A DNA stretch of 64,000 bases from Actinoplanes aureus (GCF_015704865.1 NZ_JADQTO010000008.1:89231-153230); one strand, 5' to 3'; shown: positions 26,334 through 35,011, counted from the stretch's first letter. Notes: generated from the letters alone by a model not told the origin. Program-made: numbers and translations.

Positions 26334-26650
26334 GCAAGGAACGCGCTCGACGGCGGGCCGAGCGGCTCGCCGTCCTGGAGAAGGACAAGGCCGCCCGCGC
26401 CCGGAGGGTGGCCCGGCGTGGCCGTCGTCAGGCCCTCGTGCGGCGCCTGAAACCGAGGTTCGGCCGGGACGGCCGGCTGTATTACCGCAGCCGGCGGCAG
26501 CGGATCGGCATCGTGGTCGTCACGCTGCTCGCCATCGCCGCGGTCTGGACGCTCATCCCGGAACTCGCACTACGCATCATCCTCACCGCACTACTCGTTC
26601 TCGCCGTGCCCGCCCTCGTCGTCGTGGTGCTCGGTCGCCGTTCTTCATAG
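26330..26650 (+). CDS. 106-aa basic membrane protein inside the his operon
   Basis: Starts in a 4-nt ATGA overlap with hisH and ends 7 nt before hisA, so it is part of the operon. Residues 1-58 are very basic (Arg/Lys/Ala), and residues 58-101 form two transmembrane helices (IGIVVVTLLAIAAVWTLI and ALLVLAVPALVVVVL). Unknown function; similar small membrane genes between hisH and hisA are seen in relatives, to my knowledge. Confidence 0.75.
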   Translation: MSKERARRRAERLAVLEKDKAARARRVARRGRRQALVRRLKPRFGRDGRLYYRSRRQRIGIVVVTLLAIAAVWTLIPELALRIILTALLVLAVPALVVVVLGRRSS

Positions 26651-26657
26651 GAGAGAC

Positions 26658-27377
26658 GTGACACTCCAACTTCTTCCCGCCGTCGACGTCGCCGACGGCC
26701 AGGCCGTCCGCCTGGTGCAGGGCGCCGCCGGCTCGGAGACCGCCTACGGTGACCCGCTCGAGGCCGCGCTGGCCTGGCAGAACGACGGGGCCGAGTGGAT
26801 CCACCTGGTCGACCTGGACGCCGCTTTCGGCCGCGGCTCGAACGCCGAGCTGCTCGCCGACGTGGTGCGCCGGCTCGACGTGAAGGTGGAGCTGTCCGGT
26901 GGCATCCGCGACGACGAGTCGCTGACCCGGGCCCTGTCCACCGGCGCGCAGCGGGTCAACATCGGCACCGCGGCGCTGGAGGACCCGGAGTGGTGCGACC
27001 GGATCTGCGGCGAGTACGGCGACCGGGTCGCGATCGGGCTGGACGTGCGGGGGCGGACGCTCTCCGCGCGCGGCTGGACCCGGGACGGCGGCGACCTGTT
27101 CGAGGTTCTCGCCCGGCTCGACAAGGCGGGCGCGTCCCGTTACGTCGTCACCGACATCACCAAGGACGGCACCATGCGCGGGCCGAACCTGGACCTGCTG
27201 CGTGAGGTGGCCGCCGCGACCGACAAGCCGCTCATCGCCAGCGGCGGCGTCTCCACGCTGGACGACCTGCGCGCGCTCGCCACGCTCGAGCCGATCGGCG
27301 TCGAGGGTGTGATCGCGGGCAAGGCCCTTTATGCGGGTGCTTTCACCGTGCGTGAGGCGCTTGCGGCTCTGGCTTGA
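26658..27377 (+). CDS. priA: PriA-type HisA, bifunctional phosphoribosyl isomerase
   Basis: TIM-barrel isomerase. In actinobacteria this protein acts on both ProFAR (histidine) and phosphoribosylanthranilate (tryptophan), replacing TrpF. 239 aa. LLPAVDVADGQAVRLVQG, HLVDLDAAFGRG, VELSGGIRD, IGLDVRGRTLSARGWT, VTDITKDGTMRGPN and ASGGVSTLDD fit the family. No trpF is in this window's trp genes, which agrees. Its 3' end overlaps the convergent LysR gene by 35 nt. Confidence 0.92.
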   Translation: MTLQLLPAVDVADGQAVRLVQGAAGSETAYGDPLEAALAWQNDGAEWIHLVDLDAAFGRGSNAELLADVVRRLDVKVELSGGIRDDESLTRALSTGAQRVNIGTAALEDPEWCDRICGEYGDRVAIGLDVRGRTLSARGWTRDGGDLFEVLARLDKAGASRYVVTDITKDGTMRGPNLDLLREVAAATDKPLIASGGVSTLDDLRALATLEPIGVEGVIAGKALYAGAFTVREALAALA

Positions 27378-28251
27378 GTTTCCACGCCTCTCGGATCGTC
27401 TCCTCGGCGGCCCGGATCGCGGGCCGGGCCGCCGCCGAGTCGCGCCAGGCGATCACGACGTGGCGCGTAGGTGTCGGATTTATCTTTACGATGCGGACAT
27501 TTTGCGGTAGCGGCGGGCGGGCCAGCCGGGGGATCAGCCCGACTCCGAGCCCGGCGGCGATCAAGGTCAACTGCGTCTCGAACTCACCGACCTGGAAGTC
27601 CGGGACCACTCCGGGCAGCTTGCGGATCAGGTACTCGTAGCAGACGTCACCGGCGCGTACGGCGATCCAGCGTTCGTGGCGCGCGTCCTCGAGGGTGGCG
27701 GCTCCGCGCAGCCGGTGGTCGCTCGGCACGATCAGGTCGGCGTGGTCGGCGCCGATCTCGACCTTGGTGACGCAGTCCGGATAGCGCAGGCCCACCTCGG
27801 GCCAGTCGTCGAGCACCGCCAGGTCGACGTGGCCGCGGCGCAGCAACTCCAGGCCCTCGTGCGGATTGACCTCGATCAGGCCGGTGGTGAGCTGCGGGTG
27901 ATCCGTCGCCAGACGCTGCAACGCGTGCGGGAGCAGCGCCCGGCAGGCGGTGGCGAAAGCGGCCACGGTGAGCCTGCCGGTGACCGTGTCGCGGTGTGCG
28001 GCGAGCGCGGCCTCGGCCTCGTCCATGCTGGTCAGCACCCGCTCGGCGTGGTCGGCCAGGACCCGGCCGGCCTCGGTGAGCCGGAGCCGGCGGCCGTCCT
28101 TCTCGACCAGCGTGGCGCCGGTCTCGCGCTCCAGCTTCGAGATCTGCTGGGAGATGGCGGAGGGCGTACAGTGCAGGGCCTGGCCCGCCGCCAGGACCGT
28201 GCCGTAGCTGGCCACCGCGTGCAGCGCACGCAGCCTGCCCAGATCGATCAT
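27343..28251 (-). CDS. LysR-type transcriptional regulator
   Basis: 302 aa. N-terminal winged HTH (MIDLGRLRALHAVASYGTV .. ALHCTPSAISQQISKLE, residues 1-60) and a LysR substrate-binding domain (about 90-290). Divergent from the EamA transporter gene with 72 nt between starts, the standard arrangement for control of the neighbour. The effector is unknown. Its last 35 nt overlap priA in the opposite direction. Confidence 0.9.
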   Translation of the reverse strand: MIDLGRLRALHAVASYGTVLAAGQALHCTPSAISQQISKLERETGATLVEKDGRRLRLTEAGRVLADHAERVLTSMDEAEAALAAHRDTVTGRLTVAAFATACRALLPHALQRLATDHPQLTTGLIEVNPHEGLELLRRGHVDLAVLDDWPEVGLRYPDCVTKVEIGADHADLIVPSDHRLRGAATLEDARHERWIAVRAGDVCYEYLIRKLPGVVPDFQVGEFETQLTLIAAGLGVGLIPRLARPPLPQNVRIVKINPTPTRHVVIAWRDSAAARPAIRAAEETIREAWKLKPEPQAPHAR

Positions 28252-28260
28252 TTAGCGATG

Positions 28261-28277
28261 CTACATCGTGGGTGTAG
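28261..28277. promoter_or_regulatory. Candidate LysR operator
   Basis: CTACA-N7-TGTAG (28261-28265 / 28273-28277), an exact inverted repeat in the 72-nt gap between divergent lysR-type and eamA genes, 9 nt from the regulator's start codon. The spacing resembles LysR T-N11-A boxes. Confidence 0.45.
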
Positions 28278-28323
28278 GTTATTTTGCTGGTGCTTAACGG
28301 TCTTTGAAACCAGGCTGATCGCC

Positions 28324-29208
28324 ATGAGACCGCGTGACCTCGCCCTCGCCGTCGCTGTGGCGGCCGTCTGGGGTGTCAACTTCGTCGTCATCGACGCCGG
28401 GCTGAACCACTTCCCGCCACTGCTCTTCTCCGCGCTGCGGTTCGGCCTGGCCGCCTTCCCCGCAGTGCTGCTGGTGGGACGTCCGCAGGTGCCGTGGCGA
28501 TGGGTGGTGATCGTCGCCCTGGTCCTCGGCGTCACCAAGTTCTCGCTGCTCTTCGCCGGGATGGCCGCGGGCATGCCGGCCGGGCTCAGCTCGCTGGTGC
28601 TGCAGAGCCAGGCGGTCTTCACGATGATTTTCGCGGTTCTCTTCCTGCGTGAGCGGCCGCGCCCGGTGCAGATCGCCGGGCTTGCCGTGGCGGTGGCCGG
28701 CGTCCTCGTGGTGGCCACCCGGATGGGTGCGAACCTGCCCGCGTTCCTCCTGGTCATCGGCGCAGCGGTGACCTGGGGTGTGTCGAACGTGGCCACCCGC
28801 AAGGCCTCCCCGCCGGACGCCCTGCGCTTCATGGTCTGGGTCAGCGCGCTGGCGACCGGTCCGCTCATCGTCCTGACGCTGCTGGTCGACGGCCCGGCCG
28901 CCGACCTCGCCGCGCTGCGCGCGATCGACACCGAGGCGGTTCTGGCGGTGCTGTACATCGCGCTGATCTCTACGCTGGCCGGCTTCGCCGGCTGGGGATT
29001 CCTGATGCAGAGGTACGGCGCAGCCACCGTCGCACCGTTCTCCATGCTCGTCCCGTTCTTCGGCATCGCCTCGGCCGCCGTCTTCCTCGGCGAACGGGTG
29101 TACCTCGTCGACGTCATCGGCGGTGTGCTGGTCGTCGGCGGCGTGCTTTTGGGACTGGTCAGGTCCCGGCCGGTGGTGCGCGACGACCTGGTTAGGGTTG
29201 GGGCATGA
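28324..29208 (+). CDS. EamA/DMT-family transporter
   Basis: 294-aa inner membrane protein with ten helices in two EamA repeats (about residues 1-130 and 145-290). Readable motifs are VAAVWGVNFVVIDAG, the ALRFGLAAFPAVLL segment and the second-repeat AFLLVIGAAVTWGVSN. DMT transporters typically export metabolites or amino acids; the substrate is not evident. ATG 28324 was chosen because it starts the first helix. It diverges from the LysR gene, and its stop overlaps the hisF ATG, coupling it to histidine synthesis. Confidence 0.88.
   Translation: MRPRDLALAVAVAAVWGVNFVVIDAGLNHFPPLLFSALRFGLAAFPAVLLVGRPQVPWRWVVIVALVLGVTKFSLLFAGMAAGMPAGLSSLVLQSQAVFTMIFAVLFLRERPRPVQIAGLAVAVAGVLVVATRMGANLPAFLLVIGAAVTWGVSNVATRKASPPDALRFMVWVSALATGPLIVLTLLVDGPAADLAALRAIDTEAVLAVLYIALISTLAGFAGWGFLMQRYGAATVAPFSMLVPFFGIASAAVFLGERVYLVDVIGGVLVVGGVLLGLVRSRPVVRDDLVRVGA
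29193..29207 (+). promoter_or_regulatory. Candidate leaderless promoter for hisF
   Basis: TAGGGT (29193-29198), 6-nt gap, then the hisF ATG at 29205. It lies inside the 3' end of the eamA gene and would give hisF its own leaderless transcript. Confidence 0.3.
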
Positions 29209-29966
29209 CGGTCGCGGTACGTGTGATCCCCTGCCTGGACGTGGACGCCGGGCGGGTGGTGAAGGGTGTCAACTTCGTCGACCTGCGCGACGCCGGGGAC
29301 CCCGTGGAGCTGGCGTCGGCGTACGACGCGGCCGGTGCCGACGAGCTGACCTTCCTCGACGTTACCGCCTCCTCCGACGACCGCGGCACCATGCTGGACG
29401 TGGTCCGGCGTACAGCGGAGACCGTCTTCATCCCGCTGACCGTCGGCGGCGGTGTGCGCTCGGTGGAGAACGTGGACGTGCTGCTGCGCGCCGGCGCCGA
29501 CAAGGTGGGCGTGAACACCGCGGCGATCGCCCGGCCCGCACTCATCCGGGAGATCGCCGAACGGTTCGGCAACCAGGTGCTGGTGCTGTCCCTGGACGTG
29601 CGACGCTCGGCGGACCAGCCGAGCGGGTGGGAGGTCACCACACACGGCGGCCGCCGCAGCGCCGGGCTGGACGCGATCGAGTGGGCCGCGCGGGTGGCCG
29701 AGCTGGGCGCCGGCGAGATCCTGCTGAACTCGATGGACGCCGACGGCACCAAGGCCGGCTTCGACCTCGCGCTCATCCGGGCGGTCCGCGCGGTCGTCGA
29801 CATCCCGGTGATCGCCAGCGGCGGCGCGGGCGCGGTGGAACACTTCCCGCCGGCGGTGGAGGCGGGCGCCGACGCCGTGCTGGCGGCCAGCGTGTTCCAT
29901 TTCGGAGACCTCAGCATCGGCGAGGTCAAGGACAGCCTGCGGGCCTCCGGAAACCCGGTCCGCTAG
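29205..29966 (+). CDS. hisF: HisF, cyclase subunit of IGP synthase
   Basis: TIM-barrel partner of HisH that closes the imidazole ring. 253 aa. IPCLDVDAGRVVKGVNF (general acid/base Asp), ADELTFLDVTAS, LTVGGGVR, LNSMDADGTKAGFD (second catalytic Asp) and IASGGAG are intact. It is separated from priA by the LysR/EamA pair, unlike the common hisA-hisF adjacency. Confidence 0.97.
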   Translation: MTVAVRVIPCLDVDAGRVVKGVNFVDLRDAGDPVELASAYDAAGADELTFLDVTASSDDRGTMLDVVRRTAETVFIPLTVGGGVRSVENVDVLLRAGADKVGVNTAAIARPALIREIAERFGNQVLVLSLDVRRSADQPSGWEVTTHGGRRSAGLDAIEWAARVAELGAGEILLNSMDADGTKAGFDLALIRAVRAVVDIPVIASGGAGAVEHFPPAVEAGADAVLAASVFHFGDLSIGEVKDSLRASGNPVR

Positions 29967-30391
29967 CGGCCGTCGGCCAGCCTCATGCTGTACTCGCGGA
30001 CGGCGGCGAGGTATGTCTGCTCGTCCAGCGACCAGTCGGTGTAACCGGGCTCGGCGGCCCGGTTGAGCTGGGCCTGGAGCGTCATCACCGCAGAGGACAG
30101 GCCGCTGAACGGGCGGGTCCGCCAGAGCTGCTCGCCGGCCGGCGCGACCTCGATCATGTCGTCGTCCACGGTGATCAGCCCGGCACCGGCCAGGCGGCGG
30201 ACCGCCTCCTCCAGCTCCTCGCGGCTGGGCACGCTGTGGTGCAGGAAATCCGCCGCGGCCAGCAGGTCGGCCAGGGTCGCCCCGGTCACCGGCAGGGCGG
30301 CGTGCAGCGCCCGGTCACGTTCCAGTCGCTCGGCGATGACCGCGGAGACGAAGATCCAAGCGTCGTTCCAGTGCCAGCCTCCGACCCCCAT
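29963..30391 (-). CDS. Small helical hypothetical protein
   Basis: 142 aa from ATG 30391 (MGVGGWHWNDAWIFVSAVIA). No recognised family. The central part (about residues 40-75, LADLLAAADFLHHSVPSREELEEAVRRLAGAGLITVDDD) reads like a winged-helix domain of the type that scores hydrophobic beta hairpins after a recognition helix. Convergent with hisF with a 4-nt overlap of stops. A longer upstream frame extends to 31180 but crosses the next gene and was not used. Confidence 0.65.
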   Translation of the reverse strand: MGVGGWHWNDAWIFVSAVIAERLERDRALHAALPVTGATLADLLAAADFLHHSVPSREELEEAVRRLAGAGLITVDDDMIEVAPAGEQLWRTRPFSGLSSAVMTLQAQLNRAAEPGYTDWSLDEQTYLAAVREYSMRLADGR

Positions 30392-30447
30392 GCCGCAATG
30401 ATGCCGTGCCGTCGGCGTACCCGGAAGCGATTGTGTCCGGATGATCA

Positions 30448-31083
30448 CTAGGCGGGAGCGGGTGCCGGGAGGTCGGCTGGGGTTGCTTGCCGCACGGTGA
30501 GCATCGGCAGGAACAGTTGCACCAGGGGACCGATCGCCAGCGCGTACGCGATCGTGCCGATGCCCACCGTGCCGCCGAGCAGGAAGCCGACGCCCAGCAC
30601 GAACAGCTCGATGCTGGTGCGGATCATCCGGATCGACAGCCGCGGGAACCGGCCGGCCAGCCCGGTCATCAGCCCGTCCCGCGGGCCCGGACCCATCCGG
30701 CTGCCGATGTAGAGCCCGGTCGCGAAGCCGTTGAGCAGGATCCCGCCGACCACGTAGCCGACCCGGACCGGGATCGACTCGGCGGTCGGCAGCATGGCCA
30801 GCGTGGCGTCCGCCGAGAAGCCGACCACGACCAGATTGGCTATCGTGCCGACGCCGGGGCGCTGGCGCAACGGAATCCAGAGCAGCAACACCGGTATGCC
30901 GGTCAGCAGCACCACCCATCCGAAGCTGATCCCGCTCACCTTGGAGACGCCCTGGTGGAAGACGTCCCAGGAGTTGCCGCCCAGGCTCGACTCGACCATC
31001 AGCGCCATGCTGACGCCATAGAGGAACAGGCCGAGGAAGAGCTGGGGTACGCGACGGAACAGGATCATGCTGCCACTCTCCAT
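30448..31083 (-). CDS. YczE/YitT-type integral membrane protein
   Basis: 211 aa, five predicted helices, with the typical opening FRRVPQLFLGLFLYGVSMALMVESSLGGNSWDV and FATGLYIGSRMGPGPRDGLM. This matches the YczE family, which is often encoded divergently from MocR/GntR-aminotransferase regulators, as here (37-43 nt between the two genes). Transport or homeostasis of a small molecule is likely but unproven. Confidence 0.85.
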   Translation of the reverse strand: MESGSMILFRRVPQLFLGLFLYGVSMALMVESSLGGNSWDVFHQGVSKVSGISFGWVVLLTGIPVLLLWIPLRQRPGVGTIANLVVVGFSADATLAMLPTAESIPVRVGYVVGGILLNGFATGLYIGSRMGPGPRDGLMTGLAGRFPRLSIRMIRTSIELFVLGVGFLLGGTVGIGTIAYALAIGPLVQLFLPMLTVRQATPADLPAPAPA

Positions 31084-31111
31084 GCCAATCGGCCGGTGCT
31101 AAAGTGCCAAT
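31084..31111. promoter_or_regulatory. Direct GCCAAT repeats between yczE and mocR genes
   Basis: GCCAAT at 31084-31089 and again at 31106-31111, 22 nt apart (two DNA turns). They occupy the 43-nt gap between the divergent YczE and MocR genes. MocR proteins such as GabR bind direct repeats, so this is a good operator candidate. Confidence 0.4.
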
Positions 31112-31126
31112 TCTTGGGAGGTGGCT

Positions 31127-32581
31127 ATGACAACGTCGGTTCGCGGGGACCAATTGGCTCGCCTGCTCGGTCGGTGGCACTCACTTCCGGGCCGCCGGCG
31201 CAGCCCTGACTACGCCGCGCTCGCCGCCGCGGTCCGCGGGCTGCTCGCTGACGGGCGGCTGGCACTGGGCGTACGGCTGCCGGCGGAACGGGAGCTCGCC
31301 GAGGCGCTCGGCATCAGCCGGACCACCGTGTCGGCCGCGTACCGTGCCCTGCGCGAGACCGGCCACCTGAACAGCCGGCGCGGAGCCGGCAGCTGGACCA
31401 CCCTGCCGCACGGCCACCGGGTGGCCACCTCCGGCCTGTGGACCCCCGACGACGACCTGGACATGATCGACCTGGGCTGCGCCGCGTCGGCTGCCCCGGT
31501 CGAGCTGGTGCCGGCCGCCCGGGCCGCCGCCGACGACCTGCCTCGGTACCTGGGCAGCGCCGGTTACCACCCGACCGGCCTACCGGAGCTGCGGGCCGCC
31601 GTGGCCGAGGCGTACACGGCTCGTGGCGTGCCCACCTCGGCCGAGCAGATCATGATCACCAGTGGCACCCAGCAGGCCCTCGACCTGGTGCTCCGGCTCT
31701 CGGTGCCGGTCGGGGCGCCGGTCCTGGTGGAGACGCCCACCTATCCGAACGCCCTGGCCGCGCTGGCCGCCCGCCGCGCCCGGATCAGCACGCACGGCAT
31801 GGACATCGCGACCGGCTGGGACGGCGAGATGCTGCTCGGCGCGCTGCGCCAGACGCGGCCCCGGCTGACCTACGTGATCCCCGAATTCCACAACCCCACC
31901 GGCCACCTGATGCCCGCCGACCTGCGCGAACGTCTCGTGGCCGCGGCGCACTCGGCGGGCACCGAGCTGATCGCCGACGAGTCCTTCGTCGACCTGCCGC
32001 TGGACGACCCGCAGATGCCGCCGCCGGTGGCCGTCTTCGACCGGCACTCCCGGGTGACGTCGATCGGCGGGATGAGCAAGGCGTACTGGGGTGGCCTGCG
32101 GATCGGGTGGGTACGCGCTTCCGCGCCCCTGGTGCAGCGGCTCGCCGCCATCCGGGTCGGTGTGGACATGGGCAGTCCGGTGCTGGAACAGCTGGTCGCC
32201 GTCCACCTGCTCCGGCTGGCACCGGAGATCGTGGCGGCCCGCCGGGCCCAGCTCCGCTTCCGCCGTGACACGCTGGTGAGCGCCCTGCGCGAGATGCTGC
32301 CGGAGTGGCGGTTCTTCGTGCCGGGCGGCGGGGTGACCCTGTGGGCCGAACTCGACGGGCCGATCTCCAGCGCGCTGTCCCGGGCGGCCGAGGACGTCGG
32401 GGTGCGGCTCGCTCCCGGGCCGCGGTTCGGCCTCGACGGCACCCTGGAGCGGTTCCTGCGGATGCCGTTCACGCTGGCCGCCGACGACCTCACCGAGGCG
32501 GTCCGGCGCATCGCCTCAGTTCGTCACGACCTCGACCACACGGCGCGGCCGGCTTGGCGTACCCCGGCGGTCATCACCTGA
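31127..32581 (+). CDS. MocR-type regulator (GntR HTH fused to aminotransferase)
   Basis: 484 aa. N-terminal GntR winged helix (about 25-100, VRLPAERELAEALGISRTTV and AAYRALRETGHLNSRRGAG) joined to a class I aminotransferase domain with the PLP lysine motif SIGGMSKAYWGGLRIGW. MocR regulators sense PLP-linked metabolites and usually control a divergent gene. ATG 31127 follows GGGAGG with a 6-nt spacer; GTG 31121 is less good. Its end overlaps the convergent VOC gene by 8 nt. Confidence 0.92.
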   Translation: MTTSVRGDQLARLLGRWHSLPGRRRSPDYAALAAAVRGLLADGRLALGVRLPAERELAEALGISRTTVSAAYRALRETGHLNSRRGAGSWTTLPHGHRVATSGLWTPDDDLDMIDLGCAASAAPVELVPAARAAADDLPRYLGSAGYHPTGLPELRAAVAEAYTARGVPTSAEQIMITSGTQQALDLVLRLSVPVGAPVLVETPTYPNALAALAARRARISTHGMDIATGWDGEMLLGALRQTRPRLTYVIPEFHNPTGHLMPADLRERLVAAAHSAGTELIADESFVDLPLDDPQMPPPVAVFDRHSRVTSIGGMSKAYWGGLRIGWVRASAPLVQRLAAIRVGVDMGSPVLEQLVAVHLLRLAPEIVAARRAQLRFRRDTLVSALREMLPEWRFFVPGGGVTLWAELDGPISSALSRAAEDVGVRLAPGPRFGLDGTLERFLRMPFTLAADDLTEAVRRIASVRHDLDHTARPAWRTPAVIT

Positions 32582-32921
32582 GATCGATCGCGCCCTGGAA
32601 GAGGCCGATCAGATGGCCGTCGGCGTCGCGCACCGTGGCGATCAGATCGCCGTCCCCGACGTCATGCGGTGAACGCTCGGGCGTCGCACCCGCCGCGACC
32701 AGCGCTGCGAGGGCCGCCTCCAGATCTTCCGTGTGCCAGTAGGTGATCGGTCCGGCCGCGACGTCGCCGTGCGGATCGAGGCCGACCTCCGGCGAGCCTT
32801 CCGGCCGGAAGCCGACGTAATACGGCATGTCGATATACGGCTCGACGCCGAGCAGCGTCTGGTAGAGCGCCCGCGCGGCGTCGAGATCCTTGACCGGAAC
32901 GGTAATCGTCCGAATGGCCAT
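32574..32921 (-). CDS. VOC/glyoxalase-like protein
   Basis: 115 aa with the beta-alpha-beta-beta-beta fold of the vicinal oxygen chelate superfamily: MAIRTITVPVKDLDAARALYQTLL, then WHTEDLEAALAALVAAGAT and DADGHLIGLFQG. Metal ligands cannot be assigned with certainty. Substrate unknown; glyoxalase, bleomycin-resistance-like and extradiol dioxygenase proteins share this fold. The ATG at 32921 follows GGAGGT; a GTG two codons upstream is possible. Confidence 0.85.
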   Translation of the reverse strand: MAIRTITVPVKDLDAARALYQTLLGVEPYIDMPYYVGFRPEGSPEVGLDPHGDVAAGPITYWHTEDLEAALAALVAAGATPERSPHDVGDGDLIATVRDADGHLIGLFQGAIDLR

Positions 32922-32990
32922 GGGCACCTCCTGCGTGCCGTCAACGCTATGCCCAGCTCAACGCCGCAGCGGCCCAATCGCGGGAACAGG

Positions 32991-33022
32991 CGAGGCCGGC
33001 ACCGTGCGGGGTGCCGGCCTCG
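32991..33022 (-). terminator. Terminator-like hairpin after the acyl-CoA synthetase gene
   Basis: CGAGGCCGGCACC (32991-33003) and GGTGCCGGCCTCG (33010-33022) are perfect 13-bp complements with a 6-nt loop, 12 nt beyond the stop of the minus-strand gene. No long U-tract, as usual for actinobacterial terminators. Confidence 0.65.
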
Positions 33023-33033
33023 GAGAGTACGGG

Positions 33034-34857
33034 TCAGATCTGAGCGAGCGAGCCCGCGTACATCTCCTCGATCTGGGCGGAGAAGTTGGTCTCGACGCTG
33101 CGCCGCTTGATCTTCATGGACGGGGTGATCTCGCCGTCCTCGATGCTGAGGTCGCGGGGGAGGAGGGCGAACTTCTTGACCGTCTCCCAGCGGTTCAGCT
33201 TGGCGTTGAGCTCGGCGATGTAGCCCTCGACCAGCGCGTACGTCTCCTTCGCCGCGACGATCTCGGCGTAGCTCTTGCCGGCCAGCGGGCCGCCGGCCGC
33301 CCAGGTCTTGATGGCCTCCTCGTCGAGGGCGATGAGCATGGTGACGAAGTTGCGGTTCTGGCCGACGACGACGGCCTGCGAGGTGTACGGGCAGACGGCC
33401 TTGAACGCGCCCTCGATCGCCGACGGGGCGATGAACTTACCGCCGGACGTCTTGACCAGGTCCTTCTTCCGGTCAGTGATCTTCAGGTAGCCGTCCGAGT
33501 CGAGCTCGCCGATGTCGCCGGTACGCAGGAAGCCGTCCTCGGTGAACGCCTCCGCCGTGGCGTCGGGCAGGTTGTGGTAGCCGCGCATGACGGGTGCGCC
33601 GCGCAGCAGCACCTCACCGTCACCGTCGATGCGAACCTCGAGGTCGCCGAGGGCCTGCCCGACCGTACCGATCTTGAGCTTGCCGCGCCGGTTCACGAAG
33701 TTGGCCGCGCTGGCCTCGGTCATGCCGTAACCCTCGAGGATCGGCAGGTTCGCCGCGGCGAAGAACTCCGAGATGTCCCGGCTGAGCGCGGCCGAGCCGC
33801 TGACCAGCACCTGGATGTTGCCGCCGAGCTTCTGCTGGAGCTTGGAGAAGACCAGCTTCTCGGCGATCGAGTACTGGATCGACAGGCCCAGCGGTACCGG
33901 CTTGCCGGCCTGCTGGAAGGCGACCCGCTTCTTGCCGGTGGCGACCGCCCAGCTGAAGATCTTCGGCTTCAGGCCGCTGCCGGACAGGCCGCTGGTGACG
34001 GTCTTGTTGTAGACCTTCTCGTAGATCCGCGGCGGGGCGCACATCAGCGTCGGCTTGATCACCGCGAGCAGGTCGATCAGCCGGTCGACGCGGCCGTCGA
34101 CGTAGGTCGGCACACCGACGTGCAGGATGCCGCAGAGCAGCGTCTTGCCGAACGCGTGCGACATCGGCAGCCAGAGGTAGTGCAGGTCCTGCGGCGAGAA
34201 CAGCCCCAGGCTCTCCTGCGCGACGCCCTCCCAGGTCCAGCCCTTGTGCAGCAGCTCGACGCCCTTGGGCCGGCCGGTGGTGCCGGAGGTGTAGATCAGC
34301 GTGGCGAGCGTGTCCGGGCCGAGCTGGGCCACCACGTCGTCGATCAGCGTGGGGTTCCTGGCGAGCGCGTCGGCGCCGAGCTGCTCCAGGTCGGCCAGGG
34401 TGATCTGCGGCGGCGTGGCGCCGGCGTCGGCCGGGCCATCGATCAGCACCACCTTGGTCACCGAGGTCTCCGCGCCGGCGAGCTTCAGCGCCTGCTTCGC
34501 GTTCTCCGCGATCAGCACCTTGGACCCGGAGTCGGACACGATGAACGTGGTGTCCTCGGGCTCGGTGGTCGGGTAGACCGTGGTGGCCGCGGCACCGGCG
34601 ACGTTGATGCCGAGGTCGGCCAGGATCCACTCGAGCCGGGTGTTGGAGAGGATCGCGACCCGGTCCTCCAGGCCGACACCCAGCTCACGCAGGCCGGCGC
34701 CGATCGCCTTGACCCGCTCACCGACCTGGCGCCAGGTCAGCCATTCCGGGCCGGTGTCCGTGGCGTTGGGCGCGGCGAGCGCCCGGGCATCCGGCGTCTT
34801 CGCCACGCGCTGGAACAGCATGTCCGGGATCGACCGGTAGGGAACCTCGAGAGCCAT
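33034..34857 (-). CDS. Long-chain fatty-acid-CoA ligase (FadD15-like)
   Basis: 607-aa AMP-forming acyl-CoA synthetase. Motifs in order: LIYTSGTTGRPKGVELLHKG (P-loop-like AMP binding), EGYGMTEASAANFVN, and DGFLRTGDIGELDSDGYLKI followed by DRKKDLVKTSGGKFIAP. Activates fatty acids for beta-oxidation or lipid synthesis at the inner face of the membrane. ATG 34857 was selected because the conserved part begins MALEVPYRSIPDML; an upstream frame adds 31 unconserved residues. Confidence 0.92.
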   Translation of the reverse strand: MALEVPYRSIPDMLFQRVAKTPDARALAAPNATDTGPEWLTWRQVGERVKAIGAGLRELGVGLEDRVAILSNTRLEWILADLGINVAGAAATTVYPTTEPEDTTFIVSDSGSKVLIAENAKQALKLAGAETSVTKVVLIDGPADAGATPPQITLADLEQLGADALARNPTLIDDVVAQLGPDTLATLIYTSGTTGRPKGVELLHKGWTWEGVAQESLGLFSPQDLHYLWLPMSHAFGKTLLCGILHVGVPTYVDGRVDRLIDLLAVIKPTLMCAPPRIYEKVYNKTVTSGLSGSGLKPKIFSWAVATGKKRVAFQQAGKPVPLGLSIQYSIAEKLVFSKLQQKLGGNIQVLVSGSAALSRDISEFFAAANLPILEGYGMTEASAANFVNRRGKLKIGTVGQALGDLEVRIDGDGEVLLRGAPVMRGYHNLPDATAEAFTEDGFLRTGDIGELDSDGYLKITDRKKDLVKTSGGKFIAPSAIEGAFKAVCPYTSQAVVVGQNRNFVTMLIALDEEAIKTWAAGGPLAGKSYAEIVAAKETYALVEGYIAELNAKLNRWETVKKFALLPRDLSIEDGEITPSMKIKRRSVETNFSAQIEEMYAGSLAQI

Positions 34858-35011
34858 CGGGCGCCGCCTTAAACCTGAACGGGGAGTAAGTAACCTCAGT
34901 GTTACCGGAGGGTAATGCGCATAGGGCACCAGGGCTAGAGCGTTGATCAATAGAACCGGGCCGTCTTCATCCTAGTCAGCCCCGATCCGGGGTCGATTCC
35001 ACCGCTCGGCC

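Noticed and set aside
27676..28323. Upstream extension of the EamA frame
   Set aside because: It is antisense to the LysR gene and lacks membrane helices; the true start is ATG 28324.
30392..31180. Upstream extension of the minus-strand hypothetical gene
   Set aside because: It runs across the YczE gene in another frame; ATG 30391 gives a compact product.
33034..34872. Plus-strand 660-codon frame opposite the acyl-CoA synthetase
   Set aside because: The minus frame has complete family motifs; the plus frame has none.
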